A stretch of DNA of 64,000 nucleotides, from NCBI RefSeq assembly GCF_016100455.1, contig NZ_JACFSK010000002.1, positions 82,350 to 146,349 of the forward strand, read 5' to 3'. A model generated the notes under the pieces. The model searched no databases and was not told the DNA's origin. It saw nothing but the letters and a program-made list of their open reading frames with translations. This stretch comes from Bartonella sp. M0283 (lineage in GTDB: Bacteria > Pseudomonadota > Alphaproteobacteria > Rhizobiales > Rhizobiaceae). A program made the translations under genes and the position numbers. Positions 28,855-37,946 of the stretch are shown in pieces. Position 1 is the stretch's first letter. Each line of letters starts with the position of its first letter.

Positions 28855-29255
28855 TTAAACGCGTCTCTTTATGAGACCGTTTGGCTTATAAAACTGTTCG
28901 GGTAAGGCTGTTTAGAGCTTATCGGATTTTTATTGCGGCAACATTGCTTTTACTGGTCTTGTCTTCGGCCACTTTCGAGAAACCGAACAATGATGGTTTT
29001 AACAAGAGTGATCGCATTTTAAACAACCAGCGCAATCGTGTTTTTAAAAATCTGGTGCATTCACTTTTTCCTTGGTCATTGTCCATCGCCTATTCGCACC
29101 CGTCTATTTTCCTGTCAGTTTTTCCCATCGGTTTTCCCCATAGGTTTTCCCCATAGGTTTTCCAATGACAAAAAGTTTTGGCAATCTCTACGTCTTATTG
29201 CTTTGGATAGAATGAAAAGAGGTATAAAATCACATAACGAGGACTTAAAGGGATA
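28855..29255 (+). repeat. first copy of a duplicated leader upstream of aldehyde dehydrogenase 1
   Basis: This stretch resembles 31190-31498 in order and wording. Both have TTTAAA...CGGCTTATAA at the start, a GTGTCTTGTC/GTCTTGTCTT block, CGCATTTTAAA, and CGCAATCGTGTTTTTAAAAA/GGCAATCGTATTTTTAAAAA. It is the 5' part of a tandem segmental duplication. The copies have diverged strongly, as untranslated sequence would. No gene is supported here. Confidence 0.7.
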
Positions 29256-29259
29256 GATT

Positions 29260-30690
29260 ATGTTAGAGAAACGCAAATTTTATATAAATGGCGCCTGGGT
29301 CGAGCCTGTCGAAGCGCACGACCTCGAGGTGATTGATCCTTCAACTGAAGAAGTCTGTGCTGTCATCAGCAATGGCACGTCAAAAGATGTCGATCGTGCA
29401 GTTGCAGCAGCAAAAGCAGCCTTTGAGGGATGGAAGCACACCGACCCGCAAAAGCGTTTAACCTTTGTTGAAAAAATATTGGCTATCTATAACCAGCGCC
29501 AAGGCGAAATGGCCAAAGCTATTTCAACCGAAATGGGTGCGCCTATTGATATGGCTATTGAACAACAGGTTGGAGCCGGTGCCCGCCATATCGAAACTTT
29601 CATTGATAGCTTTTTGCATTTTTCCTTCCAGACCGATCTTGTCAAAGGTCATAAGGATAGTGCGCTACAATATGAGCCGGTCGGCGTCGTCGGTCTTATT
29701 ACGCCATGGAACTGGCCAATGAACCAGATTACCTTGAAGGTCATTCCGGCAATGCTTGCCGGTTGTACCATGGTTTTAAAACCATCGGAAATTGCCCCGC
29801 TTTCCGCTTTATTATTTGCCGATATTATTGATCAGGCCGGGGTTCCGAAGGGTGTGTTCAATCTCGTCAATGGTGATGGTGCCGGTGTTGGAACATGTAT
29901 TTCCGGCCATCCGGATATTGCAATGATAAGCTTTACCGGTTCCACCCGCGCAGGTAAGGCAATTTCCAAAAATGCAGCCGATACACTGAAACGTGTAGGA
30001 CTGGAACTTGGCGGCAAGGGGGCCAATCTGGTTTTTGCCGATGCCCGTGAAGATGCTGTCAAATGGAGCGTTTTAAGGTGTTTCAATAATAGCGGCCAAA
30101 GCTGCAATGCACCGACGCGTATGTTTGTCGAGCGTTCTATTTATGAAAAAGCCAAAAAAACAGCAAAAGAAGTAGCAAATAATGTCAAACTTGCTGTGGC
30201 GAGCGAACACGGAAACCATTTGGGACCGGTTGTATCCAAAGCACAATTTGACAAGATTGAAGGCCTTATCCAATCGGGTATCGACGAAGGTGCAACGCTT
30301 ATTGCCGGTGGAACGGGTCTGCCCGAAGGTATCAATCATGGCTACTTTGTCCGCCCGACTGTTTTTGCCGATGTCAAACCGAATATGAGAATTTTCCGTG
30401 AAGAAATTTTCGGGCCGGTTCTGTCGATGATACCTTTTGATACAGAAGAAGAAGCCTTGGCTATGGCGAGTGACACAGATTATGGTCTGACCAACTATGT
30501 CCAATCCGAGGACAAGGAAAAATGCCACCGTATTGCAACGGCCTTGCGGTCCGGCATGGTTGAAGTTAACGGTTTGAGCTTGCCGAAGGGAAGCTATTTC
30601 GGCGGCGTCAAATATTCCGGCCATGCCCGTGAAGGTGGCATCTGGGGAATCAAGGAATTTCTTGACACCAAAGCCATTTCCGAGTGGTAA
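29260..30690 (+). CDS. aldehyde dehydrogenase family protein, copy 1
   Basis: A 476-residue NAD(P)-dependent aldehyde dehydrogenase. It has the NAD-binding ITPWNWPM near residue 150, FTGSTRAGKAI near residue 227, the general-base glutamate in LELGGKGAN near residue 248, the nucleophilic cysteine in NNSGQSCNAPTRM near residue 281, and EEIFGPVLSM near residue 380. All catalytic residues are present. It is a near-duplicate of the gene at 31499, which lies in the same orientation 0.8 kb downstream. The substrate is unknown. AAAGGGATAG precedes the ATG, and a 14-bp hairpin follows the gene. Confidence 0.93.
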   Translation: MLEKRKFYINGAWVEPVEAHDLEVIDPSTEEVCAVISNGTSKDVDRAVAAAKAAFEGWKHTDPQKRLTFVEKILAIYNQRQGEMAKAISTEMGAPIDMAIEQQVGAGARHIETFIDSFLHFSFQTDLVKGHKDSALQYEPVGVVGLITPWNWPMNQITLKVIPAMLAGCTMVLKPSEIAPLSALLFADIIDQAGVPKGVFNLVNGDGAGVGTCISGHPDIAMISFTGSTRAGKAISKNAADTLKRVGLELGGKGANLVFADAREDAVKWSVLRCFNNSGQSCNAPTRMFVERSIYEKAKKTAKEVANNVKLAVASEHGNHLGPVVSKAQFDKIEGLIQSGIDEGATLIAGGTGLPEGINHGYFVRPTVFADVKPNMRIFREEIFGPVLSMIPFDTEEEALAMASDTDYGLTNYVQSEDKEKCHRIATALRSGMVEVNGLSLPKGSYFGGVKYSGHAREGGIWGIKEFLDTKAISEW

Positions 30691-30703
30691 AACAAGATTA
30701 CTC

Positions 30704-30738
30704 TTTCCGGCAAAAAGCCGTTTCCTTTTTGCCGGAAA
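30704..30738 (+). terminator. hairpin after aldehyde dehydrogenase 1
   Basis: TTTCCGGCAAAAAG (30704-30717) pairs exactly with 30725-30738 around a 7-base loop, 14 bases after the stop codon. There is no T-tract after the stem. A shorter relative of this hairpin follows copy 2 at 32947. Confidence 0.7.
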
Positions 30739-30776
30739 TGCAAATTTATGACTTTTGCATGTGAGCAGAATAAAAT

Positions 30777-31194
30777 TTGATCAGACCGGTAAGTGATGAC
30801 ACGGCCGAAGGTCAACATATCGGCCAATGGCTGGCGAAGAATTGTCAGAAGCTAAAATTGTTGGAAATGTCGCGCGCGTCTTTAAACGCTCACCCGTGAA
30901 GGGCCGTTGAAAATCAATCAAAATTTGATTTTAGGACCAAAAACCCGATTGAAATCCAGAACCGAAAACCCGATTGAAAATCAGAGATTCAATTGAGGTT
31001 TCTTTGCCATAACCCGTTACTGCACACTTGCAACGAGAAGCAATAAACCGTGATATTTTCTATGAAGATGATGATCTTTTAGTTATCAACAAACCGGCAG
31101 GCCTTGTTATCCATCCCGACAACGGAAAAGAGACCGGAACAATGGTCAATGCCGTGGTCTACTCGTCCGGTTTTTCGCTTTCCGATATTGGCTC
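30777..31194 (+). pseudogene. truncated, frameshifted rluD fragment
   Basis: It begins with the same TTG start context as intact rluD (GATCAGACYGGTAAGTGATG) and follows it through the S4 region and the DDDLLVINKPAGLVIHP block to about codon 120. It contains a small insertion after the RNCxE region, a frameshift that gives an in-frame TGA near 30898, a local duplication of ACCCGATTGAAA near 30940-30980, and a stop at the end. Homology stops near 31194, where the second leader copy begins. It is the left-over 3' end of the duplicated segment and cannot encode an active enzyme. Confidence 0.9.
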
Positions 31195-31498
31195 TCTTTA
31201 AAAGATCGTTCGGCTTATAAGAGCGTTTAAAATTTACCGGATTTATCGTGTTTCAACAGGGCTTTCTTGTGTCTTGTCTTCTCGCAACTTTTTTAAAAAA
31301 TAAACGACAACACTTTAATAGCTACGTTCGCATTTTAAATAATAGGGGCAATCGTATTTTTAAAAAAGCCGTTTGCACGGAAATACCGGTTCTTCCATTT
31401 TTCGAACGACAGACGTTTCTCCAATATGGACATCTTGGGGCTTCGGGAAAAAGGAGAGCCGATAAAAATTGCCCTCTGTGGGCTTTAAAAGGATAAAT
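31195..31498 (+). repeat. second copy of the duplicated leader upstream of aldehyde dehydrogenase 2
   Basis: It starts at the junction where the rluD fragment ends (CTCTTTAAAA) and parallels 28855-29255 up to the start codon of the second aldehyde dehydrogenase. It probably carries that gene's promoter and its ribosome-binding site AAAAGGATAA. Confidence 0.7.
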
Positions 31499-32929
31499 AT
31501 GTTAGATAAACGCAAATTTTATATAAATGGTGCCTGGGTTGAACCATTAGAGGCTCATGACCTCAAAGTGATTGACCCGTCCACGGAAGAAGCTTGTGCT
31601 GTCATCAGCAATGGCACGTCAAAAGACGTCGATCGCGCCGTTACAGCAGCAAAAGCAGCCTTTGAGGGATGGAAGCATACCGACCCGCAAAAACGTTTAA
31701 CCTTTGTTGAAAAAATATTGTCGATCTATAACCGGCGCAGAGGTGAAATGGCAAAAGCTATTTCAACGGAAATGGGCGCCCCCATTGATATGGCCTTGGA
31801 ACAACAAGTCGGAGGCGGCGCTTTCTTTATCGAAGGCTTTATTGATAGCTTTAAACATTTTTCTTTTAAGACCGATCTTGTAAAAGGTCATAAAGATAGT
31901 GCGCTTCAATATGAGCCGGTCGGTGTCGTCGGTCTCATTACGCCATGGAACTGGCCAATGAACCTGATTAACCTGAAGGTTATTCCGGCATTGCTTGCCG
32001 GTTGTACGATGGTCTTGAAGCCTTCTGAAATTGCTCCACTTTCCGGCCTATTATATGCCGATATTATCGATGAGGCGGGTCTTCCCAAGGGTGTGTTCAA
32101 CCTTGTCAATGGTGATGGTGCGGGTGTTGGAACATGTCTTTCCGGTCATCCCGACATTGCTATGATAAGCTTTACCGGTTCTACCCGCGTTGGCAAAGCA
32201 ATTTCCAAAAATGCTTCCGACACATTAAAACATGTTGATCTGGAGCTTGGTGGTAAAGGAGCGAATCTGGTTTTTGCCGATGCCCGTGAAGATGCGATCA
32301 AATGGAGCGTTCTAGCCTGCTTCAACAATAGCGGACAGAGTTGCAATGCACCAACCCGTATGTTTGTCGAGCGTTCCATTTATGAAAAAGCCAAGAAAAT
32401 TGCTAAAGAAGTAGCAAATAATGTCAAACTTGCTGTTGCGAGCGAGCGCGGAGACCATTTGGGACCGGTTGTTTCAAAAGCCCAGTTCGACAAAATCCAA
32501 GGCCTTATCCAATCGGGTATCGACGAGGGTGCAACGCTTATCGCCGGAGGTACCGGCTTGGCTGACGGTTTCAAGCGCGGCTATTTTGTTCGTCCGACTG
32601 TTTTTGCTGATGTCAAACCGAACATGAAAATTTTCCGTGAAGAAATTTTCGGGCCGGTTCTGTCGATGATTCCTTTCGACAGTGAAGAAGAAGCCATAGC
32701 AATGGCTAATGACACGGATTATGGCCTGACGAACTATGTCCAATCCGGAGACAAGGAAAAATGCCACCGTGTTGCAACGGCCTTGCGTTCCGGCATGGTT
32801 GAAGTTAACGGTAAGAGCTTGCCGAAGGAAAGCTTCTTCGGTGGTGTCAAATATTCCGGCCATGCCCGTGAAGGTAGTATCTGGGGAATCAAACAATTTC
32901 TTGATACCAAAGCCATCTCCGAATGGTAA
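31499..32929 (+). CDS. aldehyde dehydrogenase family protein, copy 2
   Basis: The start at 31499 (MLDKRKFYINGAW) aligns with copy 1 and has AAAAGGATAA upstream; a longer open frame from 31469 is not needed. The 476-residue protein has the same complete active site as copy 1: LELGGKGAN and NNSGQSCNAP. The copies differ at scattered positions, for example GGGAFFIEGFIDSFKHFSFK against GAGARHIETFIDSFLHFSFQ near residue 107. That places several changes near the expected substrate entrance, so the paralogues may have diverged in substrate. It lies upstream of intact rluD, separated by about 90 bases. Confidence 0.93.
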   Translation: MLDKRKFYINGAWVEPLEAHDLKVIDPSTEEACAVISNGTSKDVDRAVTAAKAAFEGWKHTDPQKRLTFVEKILSIYNRRRGEMAKAISTEMGAPIDMALEQQVGGGAFFIEGFIDSFKHFSFKTDLVKGHKDSALQYEPVGVVGLITPWNWPMNLINLKVIPALLAGCTMVLKPSEIAPLSGLLYADIIDEAGLPKGVFNLVNGDGAGVGTCLSGHPDIAMISFTGSTRVGKAISKNASDTLKHVDLELGGKGANLVFADAREDAIKWSVLACFNNSGQSCNAPTRMFVERSIYEKAKKIAKEVANNVKLAVASERGDHLGPVVSKAQFDKIQGLIQSGIDEGATLIAGGTGLADGFKRGYFVRPTVFADVKPNMKIFREEIFGPVLSMIPFDSEEEAIAMANDTDYGLTNYVQSGDKEKCHRVATALRSGMVEVNGKSLPKESFFGGVKYSGHAREGSIWGIKQFLDTKAISEW

Positions 32930-32946
32930 TATAATGATGATCCGTC

Positions 32947-32975
32947 CCGGCAAAGGGAACATTTCCTCTTGCCGG
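32947..32975 (+). terminator. hairpin after aldehyde dehydrogenase 2
   Basis: CCGGCAA (32947-32953) and TTGCCGG (32969-32975) form the outer stem, with AGGGAA/TTTCCTCT partly pairing inside. It is the counterpart of the hairpin after copy 1, but more degenerate. Confidence 0.5.
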
Positions 32976-33018
32976 AGCGGCTCAATTTCGTAAACTTTAA
33001 ACGTCGATAGGGCTTCAT

Positions 33019-34017
33019 TTGATCAGACTGGTAAGTGATGACACGGCCGAAGGTCAACGCGTCGATCAATGGCTGGCACGAAATTGTCCGGAAATGTCGC
33101 GTTCGCGTCTTCAAGCTCTCATTCGTGAAGGACAGTTGAAAATAAATCAACTTGTTATACGCGAACCGAAAACGCGGTTAAAAACCGGCGATTCGATTGA
33201 AGTTTCTTTGCCGGAACCCGTTGCCGCACAACCACGGGGAGAAGCAATAGACCTTGATATTCTCTATGAAGATGATGATCTTATAGTTATCAACAAACCG
33301 GCAGGCCTTGTTGTCCATCCCGGCAATGGCAACGAGACAGGAACACTGGTTAACGCCCTGATCTACCACTGCGGTTCATCGCTTTCGGGCATCGGGGGCG
33401 TCAAACGTCCAGGAATCGTGCACCGCCTCGACAAGGATACAAGCGGTGTTATGGTTGTTGCCAAAAATGACCATGCCCATAATGTTTTAAGCCGCCAGTT
33501 TGCTGATCATGGCCGGCAAGGCCCTCTCGAACGCAGCTATCAGGCTGTTGTGTGGGGCGCTTTGTCACAAAAGGCCGGTGTCGTTGACACCTATCTCGGA
33601 CGTTCCTCACGGGATCGTATAAAAAGAGCCGTTGTTTCGCCCACCCAGATGGATGCCCGCCACGCAATAACACATTATCAATTATTGGAGTCATTCGGGA
33701 AAACAAATGAAAAGGAAGCGATTGCAAGTCTGATTGAATGCCGATTGGAAACAGGACGTACACACCAGATCCGTGTGCATATGGCTCACATTGGCCACCC
33801 GCTTGTCGGCGATCAGGTTTATGGCAGTGCTTTCAAGACAAAAGCCAATATGTTACCCGATGACTTAAAAACAATTGTCAGCGCATTTCCGCGTCAAGCT
33901 CTTCATGCTGCGACACTTGTCTTCGAACATCCATCTACCGGAAAAATCATGCGCTTTACGAGTAGCCTGCCAACTGATATGCTCAATCTTATCGGGGCAT
34001 TTCGGAAATTTAGGTGA
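33019..34017 (+). CDS. rluD: 23S rRNA pseudouridine synthase RluD
   Basis: A 332-residue enzyme starting at a TTG codon, with AGGG 8 bases upstream; no closer ATG or GTG in frame would keep the S4 domain. Residues ~10-60 are an S4 RNA-binding domain (RVDQWLARNCPEMSRSRLQALI). The catalytic motif HRLDKDTSGVMVVAK lies near residue 135, with the essential aspartate. The C-terminal GRTHQIRVHMAHIGHPLVGD block is typical. It makes pseudouridines in helix 69 of 23S rRNA. RluC is less likely because of the length and S4 arrangement. Its 5' end was copied into the upstream duplication. Confidence 0.92.
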   Translation: MIRLVSDDTAEGQRVDQWLARNCPEMSRSRLQALIREGQLKINQLVIREPKTRLKTGDSIEVSLPEPVAAQPRGEAIDLDILYEDDDLIVINKPAGLVVHPGNGNETGTLVNALIYHCGSSLSGIGGVKRPGIVHRLDKDTSGVMVVAKNDHAHNVLSRQFADHGRQGPLERSYQAVVWGALSQKAGVVDTYLGRSSRDRIKRAVVSPTQMDARHAITHYQLLESFGKTNEKEAIASLIECRLETGRTHQIRVHMAHIGHPLVGDQVYGSAFKTKANMLPDDLKTIVSAFPRQALHAATLVFEHPSTGKIMRFTSSLPTDMLNLIGAFRKFR

Positions 34018-34185
34018 AACTATTTTGGCTTTGGCGGGTTTGTTTGATTGAACGTCAACCGGACATCCGCATATTTCTTAAAAAGGCCATATAGACGGTG
34101 TAATGTGCTTGTTACATCCTAGTCGGAAAAAGGATATTTTTCGTTTTCGCCTATAATGGGAGAACGCGCTAAAGGAGGGTGCTTT

Positions 34186-35115
34186 ATGGCCCAGACAAAT
34201 TTACCATCAGTTGCTAACGGTGATGGGGGACTTACCCGCTATCTGGAAGAGATACGCCGGTTTCCTATGCTGGAGCCACAGGAAGAATATATGCTTGCGA
34301 AACGTTATCGCGAGCATAACGACCCGAAGGCAGCTCATAAACTCGTTACCAGTCATTTAAGACTCGTTGCAAAAATTGCAATGGGCTATCGTGGCTATGG
34401 TCTGCCGATCGGCGAAGTTATTTCCGAGGGCAATGTCGGACTGATGCAGGCTGTCAAACGTTTTGAACCGGAACGCGGCTTCAGGCTTGCCACTTATGCC
34501 ATGTGGTGGATTAAAGCCTCTATTCAGGAATATGTTTTGCGTTCGTGGAGCCTTGTAAAAATGGGCACCACGGCCAATCAGAAGCGCCTGTTTTTCAATT
34601 TGAGAAAAGTCAAAAGCAAGATTCAAGCTTTAGATGACGGCGACCTTAACCCCGAACAGGTCAAGGAAATTGCGACCCGTCTTAATGTCAGCGAAGATGA
34701 TGTCATTTCGATGAACCGGCGCTTGTCCGGCGACACATCACTCAATGCGCCAATCCGTGCGAGTGAAGGTGAAAGTGGAGAATGGCAGGATTGGCTCGTT
34801 GATGATTCAAGCAGTCAGGAACAGTTGCTGATTGAAGAAGACGAACTCGAAAATCGTCGTGCTATGCTTGAAAAAGCAATGGAAGGTCTCAATGATCGTG
34901 AGAAACGGATTTTTAAAGCCCGCCGTTTGTCGGACGATCCGGTCACGCTTGAAGAACTTTCGACAGAATTTGGCATTAGCCGTGAACGCGTTCGTCAAAT
35001 TGAAGTACGCGCTTTCGAGAAAGTGCAGAACGCTGTGAGAGCTGAAGCCATTGCGCAGAAACATGCTCTGCTGCCAACCACGCCAAAAAAACTCGCACCT
35101 GCGGCAAACAAATAA
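34186..35115 (+). CDS. rpoH: RNA polymerase sigma factor RpoH (sigma-32)
   Basis: The start at 34186 (MAQTNLP) has AAAGGAGGG just before it; the in-frame start 10 codons upstream is less likely. The 309-residue sigma-70 family protein directs transcription of heat-shock genes. Region 2 is around residues 45-115 (HLRLVAKIAMGYRGYG, SEGNVGLMQAVKRFEP, LATYAMWWIKASIQEYVL). The RpoH-box region follows (QKRLFFNLRKVKSKIQ), and region 4 carries the helix-turn-helix EFGISRERVRQIEVRAFEK near residue 270. The QKRLFFNLRK element distinguishes RpoH from RpoD. Terminator hairpins follow. Confidence 0.96.
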   Translation: MAQTNLPSVANGDGGLTRYLEEIRRFPMLEPQEEYMLAKRYREHNDPKAAHKLVTSHLRLVAKIAMGYRGYGLPIGEVISEGNVGLMQAVKRFEPERGFRLATYAMWWIKASIQEYVLRSWSLVKMGTTANQKRLFFNLRKVKSKIQALDDGDLNPEQVKEIATRLNVSEDDVISMNRRLSGDTSLNAPIRASEGESGEWQDWLVDDSSSQEQLLIEEDELENRRAMLEKAMEGLNDREKRIFKARRLSDDPVTLEELSTEFGISRERVRQIEVRAFEKVQNAVRAEAIAQKHALLPTTPKKLAPAANK

Positions 35116-35117
35116 AC

Positions 35118-35141
35118 ATAACCGGAAAGCATTCCGGTTAT
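35118..35141 (+). other. hairpin directly after the rpoH stop
   Basis: ATAACCGGAA and its exact complement TTCCGGTTAT form a 10-bp stem with an AGCA loop, 2 bases after the stop codon. No T-tract follows. It may stabilise the mRNA 3' end or act as an exonuclease block ahead of the true terminator at 35244. Confidence 0.55.
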
Positions 35142-35243
35142 TGGCGGCAGTTGATTGGAAAACGCAAAATTTTGTTAAAGGAGCAGCAAGAATTTCCGAC
35201 GAAACAAAAAATGAATTCTTGCGCCCCCACAAAAAATAAAATT

Positions 35244-35266
35244 AAAAGGCTCGAAAGAGCCTTTTT
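35244..35266 (+). terminator. Rho-independent terminator downstream of rpoH
   Basis: AAAAGGCTC pairs with GAGCCTTTT around a GAAA tetraloop and runs into TTTTT. It lies about 130 bases after the rpoH stop codon. Confidence 0.9.
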
Positions 35267-35742
35267 CTGTTTTTCATATTTGGTTTTTGGCTTCTAAAAA
35301 TTTCGTGAAAGCGGTTAGATTGATAGGAATGCTCGTTTCTTTTATGAAATTTCCGCAGCTCTAAAAATACTAGTATCTATTCAACGCTTTTGGCTCGGCG
35401 ATATTTTGATCTCCCGCACATTAGCGAGGCTTTTATATCGACCTTCTTTTTAATGAGCAATCGGGAGCTTGATCGAGGCCCATTCCGGCATTCGGTTATT
35501 TGTTCAAGAAAAAGCGAGCAGAAATTTTGATCAGGTAGCTTTTTAACTGCTACCGTTTTTCCTGCCCCTACTTCCCGCCTCTACACCCCGCAAAGAGTAT
35601 GGAAAAGGCAATCGCCAATGACCTTCGGTAATTCTTGCCAGATACCACTTTACACCACCGTTCTTTTCCAACGGTAACCAATGGAAACAAATCCAGCTGC
35701 TTTACTTCGCATTCGACAATACGGCTTCAAGTAATCAAACGG
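35267..35742. other. intergenic region between convergent rpoH and a membrane protein gene
   Basis: About 475 bases. Short open frames are not supported by ribosome-binding sites or by family features. I see nothing recognisable. Confidence 0.5.
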
Positions 35743-37752
35743 CTATTCGGTGTCTTCTTCACCAGCATCGCCAGATTGATCGTCATTGGTAGAGTTTTGT
35801 CCGCCACTATCCGGTGCTTCCGTTGCATCTGAAGGGCTCGCAGAATTGACCTCCGCATTAACGCCACTTTGTCCGCCGTTTTCCGGATTATCTTGTGGCA
35901 AGGCATTATTATTTTCCGCATTGTCACCAGAAGGAGCAGATGCATTTTCTTTGTCAGAAGTCTGCTTCTGATCATAAAGAGTGGGTTTATTGTTCTGGTT
36001 CAGCCAGCTATCAATAACCTGATTGAAAACAGCTTCCCCATTTGGCCCTTTTGAAAAAGTCAGTTCCGAAACCCGTTTGTTTTTATCGGTAATGACAAGC
36101 CGGATCCATCCCAATTGTTTCATAAGTTGTAAATTGCGATCACGGAACGGATTTGCCCCGCTTAATGCAAAGAGGAAGAAATCATCATCGATTTTTGCTT
36201 CGACAGTACCTGTTAGCTGTTGGCCGGGTGCCTGTTCACTGTCCTTGAATGTTAATTCATGCACATTATCAATCGCCTTGCCTTCAAAATCATCCGGAAC
36301 GATAAATATCGCCTCGATGAGATAGGCAGCAGGTAAAGATGGGTCGGTGTTGCGCCGGAGAGTCAACCTCAAAGAAAGCTTCTCGTCGGGAATTGTCACA
36401 TTGCCGCGCACTGCAATTTCTTCCGGACCTTGCGAATTGGATTTGTCTTTGACAATTGACCATTGAACTGTACCGGTCTCGACTTTTTCATCCTGTTGAT
36501 CGGTACGCGCTTGATAAAAGGTTGCTTCGCCGGGTTGTTCTTGCGGCGTTGTTGTATCTATTGTTCCGGCCGATGTTGACGTTCCCTCGCCGGGCTTCAC
36601 CGGGCTCTGTGCCGGCCCTTCGTCAACTTCACTACCGTCAGCCAGCAAACGCTGGGTGAATTTTTCTTTCGGCTGCTCGCTTGTGCCCGTATTTCCGGCT
36701 ATATGTTGTTCCGCGTCTTGCGACTTGTTCCTGCCTGAAAGAAATGACCAGGCTGTCAAAAGAACACCAACAACAACAATAAGCACCACAGCACTTGATA
36801 AGCCGATGACAATTGCCTTCTTTCTTGCTGCACGCCTTTCTGTACGGCGAGCGGCTTGTACAAATATATCGGAAACAATATCATAATCGCCGTTTTGCTG
36901 ATTATTGCCCAAGGCCTTTGCTGACTGGAGTTCTTGTTCGGCCTTTTCCTGTTCCGCCTCTTTTTCGGCAGCTATAATATCTTCCATATTGACCGGTTCG
37001 GCATCCGGCACTTGTTGATGGAGACTGGGCTTAGCCGCCTCTTCGCGCTCTTTTTGGAGGTTTTGTTCCCCTTCATCAATGGTAGAAAGCGGTGTTTTGT
37101 CGTGATCAAAACCCGACTCGCGAGAAAAAGCAGGTGCTCCTTCACGGATATCACCATTTTTATTTTCGTTTCCGACCGGATGACTGGAAGTTTGATAATT
37201 ACTCTTTTCTAAATTCTGTTTGTGCCCGATTTCATCGGCTGAAGATAAAACCGTTTTAGATTCTAAAGCAGTTTGTTCGCCAGCCTTATTCGAAGCTTCG
37301 CCACCGAGCCTGTCAGCATTATCAGCCGTGTGTCCGGTGGAAAATATCGGCGCGGTTGATGCTGCAACCTTTTCGGATGCTTTTAAACCGGATTCACCGG
37401 GTTCTGATTTTTCCATTCCGGATTCCTGTTTTTCAGGTTCCGGACCATGTTTTGAAAGTTTGTCAGATGATGAAACCGGAGCAGGCTCAATTGAAGATTG
37501 CTCCTCCGGCTTTTTGATCAAAATATTTGAAAGAAGCTCCTGTTCGACAGCGACATAATCGGCTTCAACACTTTTGATAGCGTCATCAAGTGCCTGAAGC
37601 TGTGCTTCGGCTACACTTGGAGAAACGTCGGTTTCAGCAAGTTTCCGCTCGACAGTTTCACGAGCACGGGCATAAACCCGCGCCCGCAATTGTGGTGTCG
37701 GATTTTCCTGAGCATCAATCGTTTTTTTTAACAAACCTGCGAAATTCGCCAT
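35743..37752 (-). CDS. large single-pass membrane protein with disordered regions, unknown function
   Basis: From the ATG at 37752 (MANFAGLLKK) the protein has about 669 residues. The first ~70 form a conserved-looking helical segment (LLKKTIDAQENPTPQLRARVYARARETVERKL). A long acidic, disordered stretch follows, then a single membrane segment near residues 312-336 (IVIGLSSAVVLIVVVGVLLTAW). After it come a P/S/T/E-rich linker, a folded domain (~430-580, with VRGNVTIPDEKLSLRLTLRR and LGWIRLVITDKNKRVSELTF), and a glutamine/asparagine/serine-rich tail. I do not recognise the family; similar proteins in rhizobia are labelled hypothetical. It precedes purA on the same strand by transcription order purA then this gene, separated by about 195 bases. 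Confidence 0.75.
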   Translation of the reverse strand: MANFAGLLKKTIDAQENPTPQLRARVYARARETVERKLAETDVSPSVAEAQLQALDDAIKSVEADYVAVEQELLSNILIKKPEEQSSIEPAPVSSSDKLSKHGPEPEKQESGMEKSEPGESGLKASEKVAASTAPIFSTGHTADNADRLGGEASNKAGEQTALESKTVLSSADEIGHKQNLEKSNYQTSSHPVGNENKNGDIREGAPAFSRESGFDHDKTPLSTIDEGEQNLQKEREEAAKPSLHQQVPDAEPVNMEDIIAAEKEAEQEKAEQELQSAKALGNNQQNGDYDIVSDIFVQAARRTERRAARKKAIVIGLSSAVVLIVVVGVLLTAWSFLSGRNKSQDAEQHIAGNTGTSEQPKEKFTQRLLADGSEVDEGPAQSPVKPGEGTSTSAGTIDTTTPQEQPGEATFYQARTDQQDEKVETGTVQWSIVKDKSNSQGPEEIAVRGNVTIPDEKLSLRLTLRRNTDPSLPAAYLIEAIFIVPDDFEGKAIDNVHELTFKDSEQAPGQQLTGTVEAKIDDDFFLFALSGANPFRDRNLQLMKQLGWIRLVITDKNKRVSELTFSKGPNGEAVFNQVIDSWLNQNNKPTLYDQKQTSDKENASAPSGDNAENNNALPQDNPENGGQSGVNAEVNSASPSDATEAPDSGGQNSTNDDQSGDAGEEDTE

Positions 37753-37946
37753 CGGCTTTTGCTTTCTCACATCCTTAACAACCAGTAAGCAAGTTGTTTT
37801 CTAAGTTGCTTCGGATTGTTGACCGATATTGTTTGTAACAACGCTATCCGGTAAATTCATTCTCCAAGCCTAAAATAAATATAGTCTTGGAAAACAATCG
37901 TCAAATCCGGACTAATCTTCAGATCACGGAAGCATTGCACAAACTT

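Noticed and set aside
28881-29156. 91-codon frame with a hydrophobic stretch, paired with an 82-codon frame at 31248-31496
   Set aside because: Both lie in the duplicated leader. Similarity between the two is limited and explained by the DNA duplication. Repetitive ends and no ribosome-binding site argue against a gene.
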